Shown in pieces: positions 45,444 to 54,065 of a stretch of 64,000 nt of DNA. Every line of letters begins with the position of its first letter. The first letter of the stretch is position 1. Position numbers and translations under genes: made by a program. This DNA comes from HXMU1420-13 sp024742815 (lineage in GTDB: Bacteria; Bacteroidota; Rhodothermia; Balneolales; Balneolaceae). The stretch covers positions 124,001 through 188,000 of the forward strand of contig JANSXX010000002.1 in assembly GCA_024742815.1 (NCBI GenBank), in the 5' to 3' direction. The notes under the pieces are model-generated. The model was not told the origin of the DNA. It ran no database searches and was given only the letters and a program-made list of their open reading frames with translations.

Positions 45444-45647
45444 GTCTAAATCTGTTTCTTGTGTTTTCGTGTTTTGGTGGCATGAATACACCTCAACTGT
45501 CTTCTCCTCAAGGAGAAGGACTCGTTGATTAGGAACACATTAATTTCTTAGACTTGTTATCACCATCACTATTAAACAGATCAGGATTTGGTATAAATAA
45601 AAAGCTCAAGCTCGGAACTTTGGTGCTAGGTGAAACACTCAATTGGA

Positions 45648-45740
45648 GGTCATTCCTGCGGAGGCAGGAATCTAAAGTGTATTTGTTGTTTCGGGCTTTG
45701 TTATAGCTTTAGATCCCCGTTTTCTCGGGGATGACTTTAT
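45648..45740. repeat. type A repeat 6
   Basis: GGTCATTCCTGCGGAGGCAGGAATC, then TTTCGGGCTTTGTTATAGC and the hairpin CCCCGTTTTCTCGGGGATGAC. It has the same lead-in (GCTAGGTGAAACACTCAA) as A1 and A3. Confidence 0.75.
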
Positions 45741-45762
45741 CCAATTACTATGTTTCCCTGGC

Positions 45763-45809
45763 AACAAACTAATCGGTCAGACGGGTGATCCGTTAGACCG
45801 CTGGCTAAT
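45763..45809. repeat. type B repeat 3 (5' part)
   Basis: AACAAACTAATCGGTCAGACGGGTGATCCGT, then GACCGCTGG, stopping next to the S9 peptidase stop codon; the rest of the repeat is missing. The gene may have lost its own 3' region to this copy. Confidence 0.6.
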
Positions 45810-45812
45810 TTA

Positions 45813-48197
45813 TCAATCCAACTCTTCGGGGATGTTGAAGTTTACGTTAGTTCTGCGGTCGCCTAATAAATGCTCTGCAAAGTAGTACCACATCATCCGC
45901 TCGAAGTAAGCCCTTGAAGCTCCTCTGAAACCATGGCGCTGACTGGGTAACATCATTAAATCAAAACGCTTGCCTTCTTTGATTAATTCTTCAACCAAGC
46001 GAAGGGTATTCGCAGGATGCACGTTATTATCCATGCTGCCATGGACTAAAAGTAGTTTTCCCTGAAGGTTTGATGCCAACGAAATATTCGTTTCGATAGG
46101 CCCTTCGAAAGTGACTTCCTCGCGTTCCACTTCTACGCTGTCTTCACCCATTTCGGTAACTTTCTTAACGGTTTCTTTTACTCCGTTATGAGTTTCACTC
46201 CACCAGCGATTGTACACGTTGTTATCGTGATTTCCGGCCGAAGAAACAGCAACATCATAAAAATCGGGATGAGAAAGCAATGCCGCTGTACTCATAAATC
46301 CACCGCCGGAATGACCGTAGATTCCTACATTTTCGCCATCAATAAAATCATATCGACCGATTAACTGCTCTAGGCCATATCTGTTATCAGCCAAAGGATA
46401 ATCCCGTAAATCACCGTAACCATAGGTGTGGTAATATCTGTTTCGAAGCGGAGTTCCACCTCGGTTTCCGAAAGCCACCACTACAAAACCGACTTGAGCC
46501 AGAGTTTGGTGTCGAGAAGGACCGAAGCGAATCGGGTAAGGTTCAACTTGAGGTCCGGGATACACATAAGAAATTACCGGATAGTTTTTGGTGGAATCAA
46601 AGTCGAAGGGTTTCCACATCACACCGTAAATATCTGTGACACCATCCGCAGCTTTCACTTTGAATTTTTCGGGATATTTCCAGCCGAGTTCGGTTGCCCG
46701 GTCGATATTTACTTCCTGCAGGTTGATGATCACTTTTCCTGATCCATCCCGAACTACTGCTTTCGTTGGCATGTCAACGCGAGACATATTATCTACAAAA
46801 TAATTGCCTTCGGGTGATGAAAATATTCGGTGATTTGCATGCTCGGGGGTTAGGTGCGTCATTCTGCTTCCATCAAACTTCACAGAATATAAATGCTCAT
46901 AATAGGGCTCATTGCCAGCTTCACGACCATATCCTTCAAAAAAGATCGTTTGAGCAGCAGTATCAATTTTCATGATGTTACCCGCTACAAAATTACCGGA
47001 AGTAATCTGATTTTTGAGATTACCTTCTGCGTCATAACGGTATAAATGTCCCCAACCGGAGCGCTCACTCCACCATAAATACTCCTCACCATTGTTAATC
47101 ACATCCGCATCCTGAAAACGCCAGTTCCAGTAGGGTTCAGAACGTTCAGAAATGATTACTTCCACTTCACCGGTTTCGGTATTTCCTTTCAATAACTCAA
47201 ATTCACTGGCAGCTCGATTTAAACGTTCTATATAAATTACCTCAGAAGAACGACCGTTCAAATCGCCGGTAGCTACGTCTGAAAAATCGACCGACAAATT
47301 CTGATCTTCCCATTTATCGGTATTCATGATCACACGCTCTTTGGATGATACGTCAAACACTTCAACGTAATCGATGCCCACTTCTTCTTCGCCGGGCATG
47401 GCATATTTATAGGTTTCGAGACTCGGGCGTTTCCCCAAATTATTGATCACCCACAACTCATCTACTTTTCGATTATCGGTACGTTGAACGTAGAACTTTT
47501 TTTCGTCATCGAACCAGCGAATTCGTGCACTCATTTTTTTATCGGTTGCGGTGTCACCTTGAGCCCATTGGTAGCTGAACCAACGCTCACCATCGGTGGT
47601 AAGTTGATGCTCGGTAGTATCCGATGTATCGCCACTCATTAAATATAAATTGTGATTTTTTGCGAAAACCACCCAGGTGCTATCGGGCGACCAGTTTGCC
47701 CACGGTTCTCTTTTGTTAGGTTCCAGGCTGTCACCTTTTACTAAATTATTAGTTTGAACCGACCATTCGAACTCAATACTGTCTACATGAAAAGTAAATA
47801 ACTCCTTATCTTCATCGAAATCAAAGCCTTTCAGTTCAAGATCGGTGGCATTAAACGGGCGCTTAAATTCTTCACTAAGTAAACCGGCCAGCTCTTCTCG
47901 GTCGAACAATTCGCGTTGATTTTTCGCTTCGATATCTACATAAAACCAATTAGTGCCGCGCGCATCTTCCCACTCATACCAAAAGTCGTCAGAATCTTCG
48001 ATCCAATTTGGAATTACATCGGTTGAACCGATTAGTTTTTCCATTTTTTGAGTAGTGAATCGCTCAGCGAGCTCGAAGTTTGCTTGTTGTGCTTGTGCCG
48101 TAAATTGAGATAATAATAAGATACCCAAAAAGATAACAAAGGATAGAGAACGAGGAGTAAATCGCATTTTAATTAAGTTAATTTTAATAGCTCGCAA
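45813..48197 (-). CDS. S9 family exported peptidase, DPP4-like
   Basis: 794 residues. The first ~35 residues contain a signal-like segment (FVIFLGILLLSQFTAQAQ). Beta-propeller part to about residue 520, then the hydrolase: nucleophile Ser in GHSGGGFMSTAA, and DNNVHPANTLRLVEEL and QRHGFRG with the Asp and His. It resembles the S9B/PREPL-like exported peptidases of Bacteroidota but lacks the clear EE pair of the DPP4 at 16017, so substrate is less certain. A frame shift is not seen. A type B repeat fragment abuts its stop, and it is divergent from the ccm operon (starts 94 bases apart). Confidence 0.82.
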   Translation of the reverse strand: MRAIKINLIKMRFTPRSLSFVIFLGILLLSQFTAQAQQANFELAERFTTQKMEKLIGSTDVIPNWIEDSDDFWYEWEDARGTNWFYVDIEAKNQRELFDREELAGLLSEEFKRPFNATDLELKGFDFDEDKELFTFHVDSIEFEWSVQTNNLVKGDSLEPNKREPWANWSPDSTWVVFAKNHNLYLMSGDTSDTTEHQLTTDGERWFSYQWAQGDTATDKKMSARIRWFDDEKKFYVQRTDNRKVDELWVINNLGKRPSLETYKYAMPGEEEVGIDYVEVFDVSSKERVIMNTDKWEDQNLSVDFSDVATGDLNGRSSEVIYIERLNRAASEFELLKGNTETGEVEVIISERSEPYWNWRFQDADVINNGEEYLWWSERSGWGHLYRYDAEGNLKNQITSGNFVAGNIMKIDTAAQTIFFEGYGREAGNEPYYEHLYSVKFDGSRMTHLTPEHANHRIFSSPEGNYFVDNMSRVDMPTKAVVRDGSGKVIINLQEVNIDRATELGWKYPEKFKVKAADGVTDIYGVMWKPFDFDSTKNYPVISYVYPGPQVEPYPIRFGPSRHQTLAQVGFVVVAFGNRGGTPLRNRYYHTYGYGDLRDYPLADNRYGLEQLIGRYDFIDGENVGIYGHSGGGFMSTAALLSHPDFYDVAVSSAGNHDNNVYNRWWSETHNGVKETVKKVTEMGEDSVEVEREEVTFEGPIETNISLASNLQGKLLLVHGSMDNNVHPANTLRLVEELIKEGKRFDLMMLPSQRHGFRGASRAYFERMMWYYFAEHLLGDRRTNVNFNIPEELD

Positions 48198-48278
48198 AGG
48201 TTACACATTTCAATTGTAACGAATTGCAATTTTTGAAAAGCTAGGTCCGATTTTTCAAAGGAAATCAGGGGTTTTTTG

Positions 48279-48286
48279 TATATTTG
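48279..48286 (+). promoter_or_regulatory. TAnnTTTG-type -7 box upstream of ccmC
   Basis: TATATTTG matches the TAnnTTTG -7 element of Bacteroidota promoters. No clear -33 TTG is present. It lies only 5 bases before the TTG start at 48292, which would make the mRNA nearly leaderless. Confidence 0.35.
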
Positions 48287-48291
48287 GGGCT

Positions 48292-48981
48292 TTGAACCAT
48301 CCAATAATATTTGATTTGAAAGTCTGGAAGTACATAGTAGCGATCTGGCTCACATTAGTAATCGGTGGTGGATTTCTTATATATATCCCTGAGATTCCTA
48401 TTCTTGAACAAACAGCACGTAATATCTTCTTTCATGTTCCCATGTGGATGGCCATGTATGCGATGTTCCTTACAAGTTGTATTTATAGCATTCGCTACCT
48501 GAACAGTCCCGAACCAATATTCGATATCAAAGCGGAAGCTTCGGCGCGCGTAGGAATGATGTTTGGATTGTGTGGACTGCTAACCGGTTCGCTCTGGGCA
48601 CGATTTACCTGGGGAACCTGGTGGACCTTCGCCGAGCCTAAAATGAATCTGGCAGCCTTAGCTATGATGATTTACGTAGCTTATTTAGTACTTCGATCTG
48701 CTTTTGATGACGAAGACAAACGCGCAAAAATCGCCGCTGTTTACAATATTTTTGCGGTTACCACCATTCCGTTTTTGTTGTATGTGGTTCCGCGCCAATT
48801 AACAAGTTTACATCCCGGAGCCGACGGAAATCCGGCTTTTTCAGAAATTACTGCTGCCGAATTACGGTTAATTTTGTATCCGGCTATGCTTGGGTTTATT
48901 GCACTCTCATTTTGGGTGTACGACATCATGCATCGCTATCAAAGTGTGCGGTATAAAATCAATCCCGAACAGGAATCTTAA
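48292..48981 (+). CDS. ccmC: cytochrome c maturation protein CcmC
   Basis: 229 residues, about six membrane segments. ARNIFFHVPMWMAMYAMF holds the family's first conserved His, and RFTWGTWWTFAEPKMNLAA the tryptophan-rich WWD-like part (GTWWTF.EPKM). CcmC handles heme transfer to CcmE in the inner membrane. The start is a TTG, with the next Met far inside; hence no better choice. First gene of a ccmC-ccmD-ccmE-ccmF operon. ccmA and ccmB are not here. Confidence 0.9.
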   Translation: MNHPIIFDLKVWKYIVAIWLTLVIGGGFLIYIPEIPILEQTARNIFFHVPMWMAMYAMFLTSCIYSIRYLNSPEPIFDIKAEASARVGMMFGLCGLLTGSLWARFTWGTWWTFAEPKMNLAALAMMIYVAYLVLRSAFDDEDKRAKIAAVYNIFAVTTIPFLLYVVPRQLTSLHPGADGNPAFSEITAAELRLILYPAMLGFIALSFWVYDIMHRYQSVRYKINPEQES

Positions 48982-48986
48982 TACTT

Positions 48987-49226
48987 ATGCAAATCGATTC
49001 TACTGCCGTAGTTGATACACTAACTCAAGCTTATTCCGACGTATGGGCCGGGCAAGAATCGCTGCAGGAAGCAAACGCATTTATCGCTTTTATGTATTCA
49101 AACGATCTTATCTATGTGGTGCTGGGCGTTACGCTCATCATCTGGTCAGTCTTATTATTTTTCATGATTCGAGTGGACAAAAAAGTTGCTTCGCTCGAAG
49201 AAAAACTTAATTCCGAAGAACAATGA
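48987..49226 (+). CDS. ccmD: CcmD-like small membrane protein
   Basis: 79 residues with a single membrane segment (about 43-62, NDLIYVVLGVTLIIWSVLLFFMI) and a charged C-terminal helix DKKVASLEEKLNSEEQ, as in CcmD, which stabilises the CcmC-CcmE contact. The sequence is short and little conserved, so position between ccmC and ccmE gives much of the support. It ends overlapping ccmE by 4 bases. Confidence 0.75.
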   Translation: MQIDSTAVVDTLTQAYSDVWAGQESLQEANAFIAFMYSNDLIYVVLGVTLIIWSVLLFFMIRVDKKVASLEEKLNSEEQ

Positions 49227-49618
49227 AACCTAAGTTAATTCTTGGCATTATCGCCATTGTCGCATTTACTTCCATGTTGATGATCAATTTTGGAAACAGC
49301 ATCAGTACCTACACCGATTTCGAAACGGCATCGGAAATGAAAGCTGCACACGTACCCGGTGTTTGGGATTCATCCAAAGATCATGGCTTCTCACGCGAAA
49401 CCATGCAATTTTCTTTTTATATGACCGATGATGCAGGCGAAACAAAGAAAGTAGTATATCCTCGGCCAAAGCCTAACAATTTTGAAGAGGCCGATCGTCT
49501 GGTAGTAATCGGAGAGATGCGCAACGACGTTTTTTACGCCAGCGAAATGCTAATGAAATGTCCGTCTAAATACAACAACGCTGATCCATCAGAATACGTA
49601 AAAGCTTCAGAGAGCTAG
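49223..49618 (+). CDS. ccmE: CcmE-type heme chaperone, CXXXY variant
   Basis: 131 residues: an N-terminal membrane anchor (about 1-20, LGIIAIVAFTSMLMINFG), the OB-like CcmE domain with AHVPGVW, MTDDAGETKKVVYPRPKPNN, ADRLVVIGEMRNDVFYASEMLMK, then CPSKYNN. Classical CcmE has a heme-binding His in HXXXY (KHDENY); here the same position has CPSKY, the CXXXY type known from Desulfovibrio and archaea, so heme would be attached through Cys. The gene lies between ccmD and ccmF and is intact. Confidence 0.88.
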   Translation: MKPKLILGIIAIVAFTSMLMINFGNSISTYTDFETASEMKAAHVPGVWDSSKDHGFSRETMQFSFYMTDDAGETKKVVYPRPKPNNFEEADRLVVIGEMRNDVFYASEMLMKCPSKYNNADPSEYVKASES

Positions 49619-49622
49619 AAAT

Positions 49623-52139
49623 ATGTTAGAGTTTGCCCCTGTAATTGGGATAATGGGAAAGCTTACCATTACGCTTTCCTTTTTATTTTGTGTGATTTCG
49701 ATGGTGTTCTATTTCCGTGCCGCTCAGGCCGATAACGAGCGCCAGCTGAAAATTGGTAACTGGATGTTTGGATTGCAAGGTCTGTTCATGGTCATTGCAT
49801 CCGCACTGTTGGTTTTTCTGATTTTTAAACATCAGTTCCAGTTCTACTATGTATTTAATTACACCAGCCTTGATCTAGCACCAAAGTATTTATGGTCGGC
49901 TTTTTATGGTGGACAAGAAGGCAGCTTTATGCTGTGGATTTTGTTCTCTTGGATTGCCGGTATTTGCTTGATGAAGTGGACCCGAGCGCCGTACAAAGCT
50001 CCGGTGTTATTCTTTTTAGCACTTACTCAGGCCTTCCTGATATCTATGATTGTAGGCTGGAGATTCGGTGATGTTATGTTCGGAGCTTCACCTTTCAGAA
50101 CACTAGCTGAAGAAATGCCGAATGCCCCGTTCATTCAAGCCAATCCGGATTTTATGCCGGCCGATGGTACCGGACTAAATGATCTTTTAAAAAGCCCTTG
50201 GATGATGATTCATCCGCCTATCTTGTTCGTTGGTTTCGCGATGATGACGATTCCATATTGTTTTGCAATGGCCGCACTTTGGAAACGAAAATACAACGAG
50301 TGGGTAGGACCTGCACTTCCGTGGACTTTAGGAGCGAACTTGTCCCTACTTACGGCAATTTTCTTAGGCGGATATTGGGCGTACGTAACCCTGTCGTTTG
50401 GAGGATTCTGGGCGTGGGATCCGGTGGAAAATGCATCCTTAGTGCCTTGGTTGATCGGTACTGCAGGAATTCACACCATGATCATTCAACGGAAAAGCTC
50501 GGTGGCACAGAAGTCATCACTGCTATTCGCAATTTTGGCGTATGTACTGATTGTATATGAAACTTTCCTTACGCGATCGGGAGTATTGGCAGATTCATCA
50601 GTTCACAGTTTTGTGGATTTAGGTCTGTACAATCAGTTACTCATCTTCATGTTGGTGGTAACCGGTGTTGGACTTGGAATGTTTTTCTGGCGTTACAAAG
50701 AACTTCCATCTCCTGAAAAAGAATCAAAAATATTAAGTCGTGAATTTATGACATTCACCGGCGCTGTTTTATTGTTGATTCTGGGTGTGGTTATCATTTT
50801 GGGAACAAGTTCTCCGATCTTAGGACTTCTATTTAATGAGAATCCAACTCCACCTGAAATCAGTTTTTATAATGATTGGAGTATGCCTATTGCCATTATT
50901 ATGGCCCTTTTTACAGTGTTGGGGCAATACCTTTTCTGGAAAAAATACGATGCAGAAACGCTTGCTTCAGCATTGATTTATCCAACTTTGGTCACATCGT
51001 TGCTTACGCTCGCTTCGGTAATTTTAGGAGGAGTAAAGAATCCATATTACATGTTGTACATTTTCGCCGGATTCTTTGCCGTAGTAGGAAACAGCTGGGT
51101 GATGGCACGACTCGCAATGAAACAACCAAAATTGATTGGTGGCTCGCTAACACACGTTGGATTTGGGGTTCTTTTACTAGGTGTATTAGCCTCAAGCGTG
51201 TACAACCGACCATTGCTAGATGCAAACACACAAAATTACAACGCAGCAGTTTTGGCGGGTGAAGTTGTGGATGAAATGGGATTCCCCGTATCGCAAACTG
51301 TAGAAATGCTAGAGTTGAAATTAAACGAGCCTAAGGTAATTAATAACCAATATCTGGTTACCTACGAAGGATACGATTTAACTCAACAAAATCGACCCGG
51401 ACAACAAACCTATCGCTTTAAATTCGAAACCATTGAAGGTGGTCGCCCATTCTACTTGTATCCAGAAGTATATCCGATGCTAGCCACATCTAACGCACAA
51501 AATGTAAATTGGTCGGTAGATCCTGATGTACGTACCGGAATTATGAGTGATATTTACTTATACGTTGCAGGTAGTTCATATATCGAGCGAAGAAATAATC
51601 AGATTGAAGAGCAAGGAACCATTCAAAACGTTTCGGATGTTGATATCCCGGCTCAACCGGCAGATAGTAGCCAAAGTATCGAGTTTAAGCGTGGGCAAAC
51701 CATCGAAGTAGGAGGATTTTCTTTTAACTTCATAAACTTTATGCAGGCAGATACGACTAATCTACCTCCGAATACTTCTATTGGAATTCGAGCTCAAATC
51801 GAGATTAAACATGCGGCCAGCGGAGAAGAATTTCTGATCGAACCGTTATTTGCTGTATTTACTGAGAATGAGCAAAGTTTTGTAATGTCGCCTCCGGTGA
51901 ATCTGCCATCCTACGACTTAAGTTTCCAGTTCTCGAAAGTGAATCCCCAAACAGATTCCATCGAGCTTACAATAACAGGCTTGGATGAAACGTATGACGA
52001 AGAGTGGGTTTTAATCGTAGCCGAAAAGAAACCATTCATATCGGTAGTGTGGACCGGGACGTTTCTATTGATGGGTGGATTTACTGTATCCATTTACCGA
52101 CATTGGAGACGCGAAAAAACAAAAAACAACGAAGCCTAG
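49623..52139 (+). CDS. ccmF: CcmF/CcsA-type heme lyase
   Basis: 838 residues with many membrane segments and the WWD-type GGFWAWDPVENASLVPWLIG at about 259-278, preceded by MMIHPPILFVGFAMMTIPY (conserved His) and followed by HTMIIQRKSS. After about residue 530 there is a long periplasmic part of about 250 residues and one more membrane helix at 806-826. Length is near 840, longer than the E. coli CcmF of about 650, so the periplasmic part is enlarged, as in related phyla. It attaches heme to apocytochromes. The start is 4 bases past ccmE. Confidence 0.92.
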   Translation: MLEFAPVIGIMGKLTITLSFLFCVISMVFYFRAAQADNERQLKIGNWMFGLQGLFMVIASALLVFLIFKHQFQFYYVFNYTSLDLAPKYLWSAFYGGQEGSFMLWILFSWIAGICLMKWTRAPYKAPVLFFLALTQAFLISMIVGWRFGDVMFGASPFRTLAEEMPNAPFIQANPDFMPADGTGLNDLLKSPWMMIHPPILFVGFAMMTIPYCFAMAALWKRKYNEWVGPALPWTLGANLSLLTAIFLGGYWAYVTLSFGGFWAWDPVENASLVPWLIGTAGIHTMIIQRKSSVAQKSSLLFAILAYVLIVYETFLTRSGVLADSSVHSFVDLGLYNQLLIFMLVVTGVGLGMFFWRYKELPSPEKESKILSREFMTFTGAVLLLILGVVIILGTSSPILGLLFNENPTPPEISFYNDWSMPIAIIMALFTVLGQYLFWKKYDAETLASALIYPTLVTSLLTLASVILGGVKNPYYMLYIFAGFFAVVGNSWVMARLAMKQPKLIGGSLTHVGFGVLLLGVLASSVYNRPLLDANTQNYNAAVLAGEVVDEMGFPVSQTVEMLELKLNEPKVINNQYLVTYEGYDLTQQNRPGQQTYRFKFETIEGGRPFYLYPEVYPMLATSNAQNVNWSVDPDVRTGIMSDIYLYVAGSSYIERRNNQIEEQGTIQNVSDVDIPAQPADSSQSIEFKRGQTIEVGGFSFNFINFMQADTTNLPPNTSIGIRAQIEIKHAASGEEFLIEPLFAVFTENEQSFVMSPPVNLPSYDLSFQFSKVNPQTDSIELTITGLDETYDEEWVLIVAEKKPFISVVWTGTFLLMGGFTVSIYRHWRREKTKNNEA

Positions 52140-52145
52140 ATCAAC

Positions 52146-52844
52146 TTGAAGAGCTCAAAATTAGTACCGTTAGTTAATTCAAAATCTAAAATTTTGAATT
52201 TTAAATTAATGATGCTCTTAATTTTGATTCCGATCACGGTAAGCGCTCAAGGTTCTGATTTCGAGCAAGATAGGAAGTCGCCCAGAGGTGCTTTCCTTCG
52301 TTCATTAGTATTGCCCGGTTGGGGCCATCAGTATATCGATAAAACCGATTGGAAACGTGGACAATATCACATGGCAGCAGATGCGATCATGATCTTAAGC
52401 TATGCAGGTATAAGAGTAAGATCAAATACTCTGGAGACCGAATTAGAAACTTATGCCAGAGCAAATGCAGGAATTGATTTAAGTAATAAAAATCGTGATT
52501 TCTTTCTGGCCGTAGCGAACTATGATAATCTTCAGGAATACAATGATTTTCAATTACGTAGCCGAAACTGGGATAATTTAATCGCTGATGAACCCGTAAA
52601 CCGCTGGAATTGGTCGGAGGATGATAATCGCTTTCTTTATCAGGATATGCGCGAGCGAATTGATCGGAATAATAATCAGCTACCGGCACTATTAACTTTG
52701 ATGGTTGCAAATCGTGTAGTTTCAGGCATCAGTGCATTTGTGAAAGCGAGAAACATGGCGCGAGTTATGCCTGAGACGCGCTTTTCGTATCTGAATGAAT
52801 TCGGCGAGCCCGGTTTTACCGCAACGATGCGCTTCGGATTTTAA
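52146..52844 (+). CDS. DUF5683-like exported protein
   Basis: 232 residues. A hydrophobic segment (about 18-34) ends in VSAQG, giving a signal. SPRGAFLRSLVLPGWGHQY is the DUF5683 motif (RS.L.PGWGQ.Y), followed by GQYHMAADAIMILSYAG. Such proteins are inner-membrane or exported and of unknown function. It follows ccmF by 6 bases and precedes truA by 8, so it rides in the same transcript. Confidence 0.72.
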   Translation: MKSSKLVPLVNSKSKILNFKLMMLLILIPITVSAQGSDFEQDRKSPRGAFLRSLVLPGWGHQYIDKTDWKRGQYHMAADAIMILSYAGIRVRSNTLETELETYARANAGIDLSNKNRDFFLAVANYDNLQEYNDFQLRSRNWDNLIADEPVNRWNWSEDDNRFLYQDMRERIDRNNNQLPALLTLMVANRVVSGISAFVKARNMARVMPETRFSYLNEFGEPGFTATMRFGF

Positions 52845-52852
52845 CACTGTGT

Positions 52853-53587
52853 ATGCCACGTTTTCTTCTTGAAATCGAATACAAAGGCACCGACTATTCC
52901 GGGTGGCAGATTCAACCTGATGCTCAAACGATTGAAGGTGAATTGGAATCAGCTTTTTCGAGAATACTTCAACAACCCATCGATATAATCGGGCAGGGGA
53001 GAACCGATGCCGGCGTACATGCAAAAGGACAAACAGCTCATGTTGATCTTCCTGAGGATAGTGATATTTACAAGCTGATCCACGGTGTAAACAGTTTGGT
53101 TGGTCATGCTATTCACATCAAACATATAGAGCCCGTTGCTGAAGATTTTCATGCTCGATTTGATGCCCTAACACGATTGTACAGTTATACTGTACTCGAT
53201 TACCCAAGTCCACTTTTGATCGATCAGGCTTGGTACTCAGGAAATACAATTAAACTAAGCGAACTTCGTGCATGTGCAGAACTCGTTGAAGGAGAACACG
53301 ACTTCAATGGTTTTTCGAAATACAATGAAGAAAACTTCACAACCCTTTGTTATATCTACCGAGCAAAGTGGGTAAATGAACCCAATTATATTTACTTCGA
53401 AATTGAGGCCAACAGATTCCTGAGAAATATGGTGCGGCGATTAGTTGGAACTATGATGGAAGTATCCAGAGGGAAGATTTCGCGCGCTGATTTTGCCAAA
53501 ATTTTGAATAATGAGATGGAAGCACCGGCTGCGTATACTGCACCTGCAAAAGGGTTGGTATTGCAAGAAGTTTTCTACAAAAAATGA
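52853..53587 (+). CDS. truA: tRNA pseudouridine synthase A
   Basis: 244 residues. LLEIEYKGTDYSGWQIQPDAQT at the N-terminus and the catalytic Asp in GRTDAGVHAKGQTAHVD (Asp about residue 51). Other motifs: FHARFDALTRLYSYTV and FLRNMVRRLVGTMMEV. It makes pseudouridine at 38-40 in anticodon arms of many tRNAs, so a tRNA gene array just downstream (53662 on) is coherent but probably coincidental. It lies 8 bases past the DUF5683-like gene. Confidence 0.93.
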   Translation: MPRFLLEIEYKGTDYSGWQIQPDAQTIEGELESAFSRILQQPIDIIGQGRTDAGVHAKGQTAHVDLPEDSDIYKLIHGVNSLVGHAIHIKHIEPVAEDFHARFDALTRLYSYTVLDYPSPLLIDQAWYSGNTIKLSELRACAELVEGEHDFNGFSKYNEENFTTLCYIYRAKWVNEPNYIYFEIEANRFLRNMVRRLVGTMMEVSRGKISRADFAKILNNEMEAPAAYTAPAKGLVLQEVFYKK

Positions 53588-53597
53588 TAAATAAATG

Positions 53598-53629
53598 TTG
53601 ACTACGGTCCGATAATGTGTTTATATTTG
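53598..53629 (+). promoter_or_regulatory. promoter before the tRNA-Asn array
   Basis: TTGAC at 53598-53602 and TATATTTG at 53622-53629. From the TTG to the TAnnTTTG box there are 21 bases, which fits Bacteroidota-type promoters (-33 TTG, -7 TAnnTTTG). The first tRNA-like unit begins at 53662, which leaves room for a short leader. Confidence 0.55.
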
Positions 53630-53661
53630 TCGCCCTTCAACGAAGGAACTGTACACTACAA

Positions 53662-54065
53662 TCCTCGGTAGCTCAGTGGCAGAGCAATGAGGCAGTTATC
53701 CCGACTGTGGTCGGGACGTTGGTTCGCCAACGACACATATTGAAGTTGTCACAAGATTATCTTCCTCGGTAGCTCAGTGGCAGAGCAAAGAGGCAGTTAT
53801 CCCGACTGGGGTCGGGACGTTGGTTCGCCAACGACACATATTGAAGTTGTCACAAAATTATCTTCCTCGGTAGCTCAGTGGCAGAGCAAAGAGGCAGTTA
53901 TCCCGACTGGGGTCGGGACGTTGGTTCGCCAACGACACATAATGAAGTTGTCACAAGATTATCTTCCTCGGTAGCTCAGTGGCAGAGCAATGAGGCAGTT
54001 ATCCCGACTGTGGTCGGGACGTTGGTTCGCCAACGACACATAATGAAGTTGTCACAAGATTATCT
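53662..54065 (+). repeat. four 101-bp tandem tRNA-Asn-like units
   Basis: Units start at 53662, 53763, 53864 and 53965, all exactly 101 bases. Each keeps the acceptor 5' strand TCCTCGG, the D arm (GCTCAGTGGCAGAGC) and an anticodon-loop-like CAGTTAT that retains GTT. The real anticodon stem is lost; a hairpin TCCCGAC..GTCGGGA follows, then a T-arm-like GTTGGTTCGCCAAC, with the acceptor 3' strand absent (GACACATA instead). Units differ by a few bases (TGTG or GGGG in the hairpin loop, AAAG or AATG). They run directly into the intact tRNA-Asn at 54066 with the same period. Confidence 0.9.

Larger units (their letters stand above)
44949..45812. other. repeat island, right part
   Basis: 864 bases with type A repeats A4 (45029-45150), A5 (45325-45443) and A6 (45648-45740) and type B repeats B2 (45173-45308) and B3 (45763-45809, partial). 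B3 ends at the stop of the S9 peptidase gene. No other CDS is seen. Confidence 0.7.

Noticed and set aside
43565..45812. Repeat island as a CRISPR array
   Set aside because: Repeats are long, of two types, spaced irregularly and carry inner hairpins; no short regular spacer pattern and no cas genes.
53662..54065. Repeat units as a CRISPR array
   Set aside because: The 101-base units have no variable spacers and are tRNA-like.
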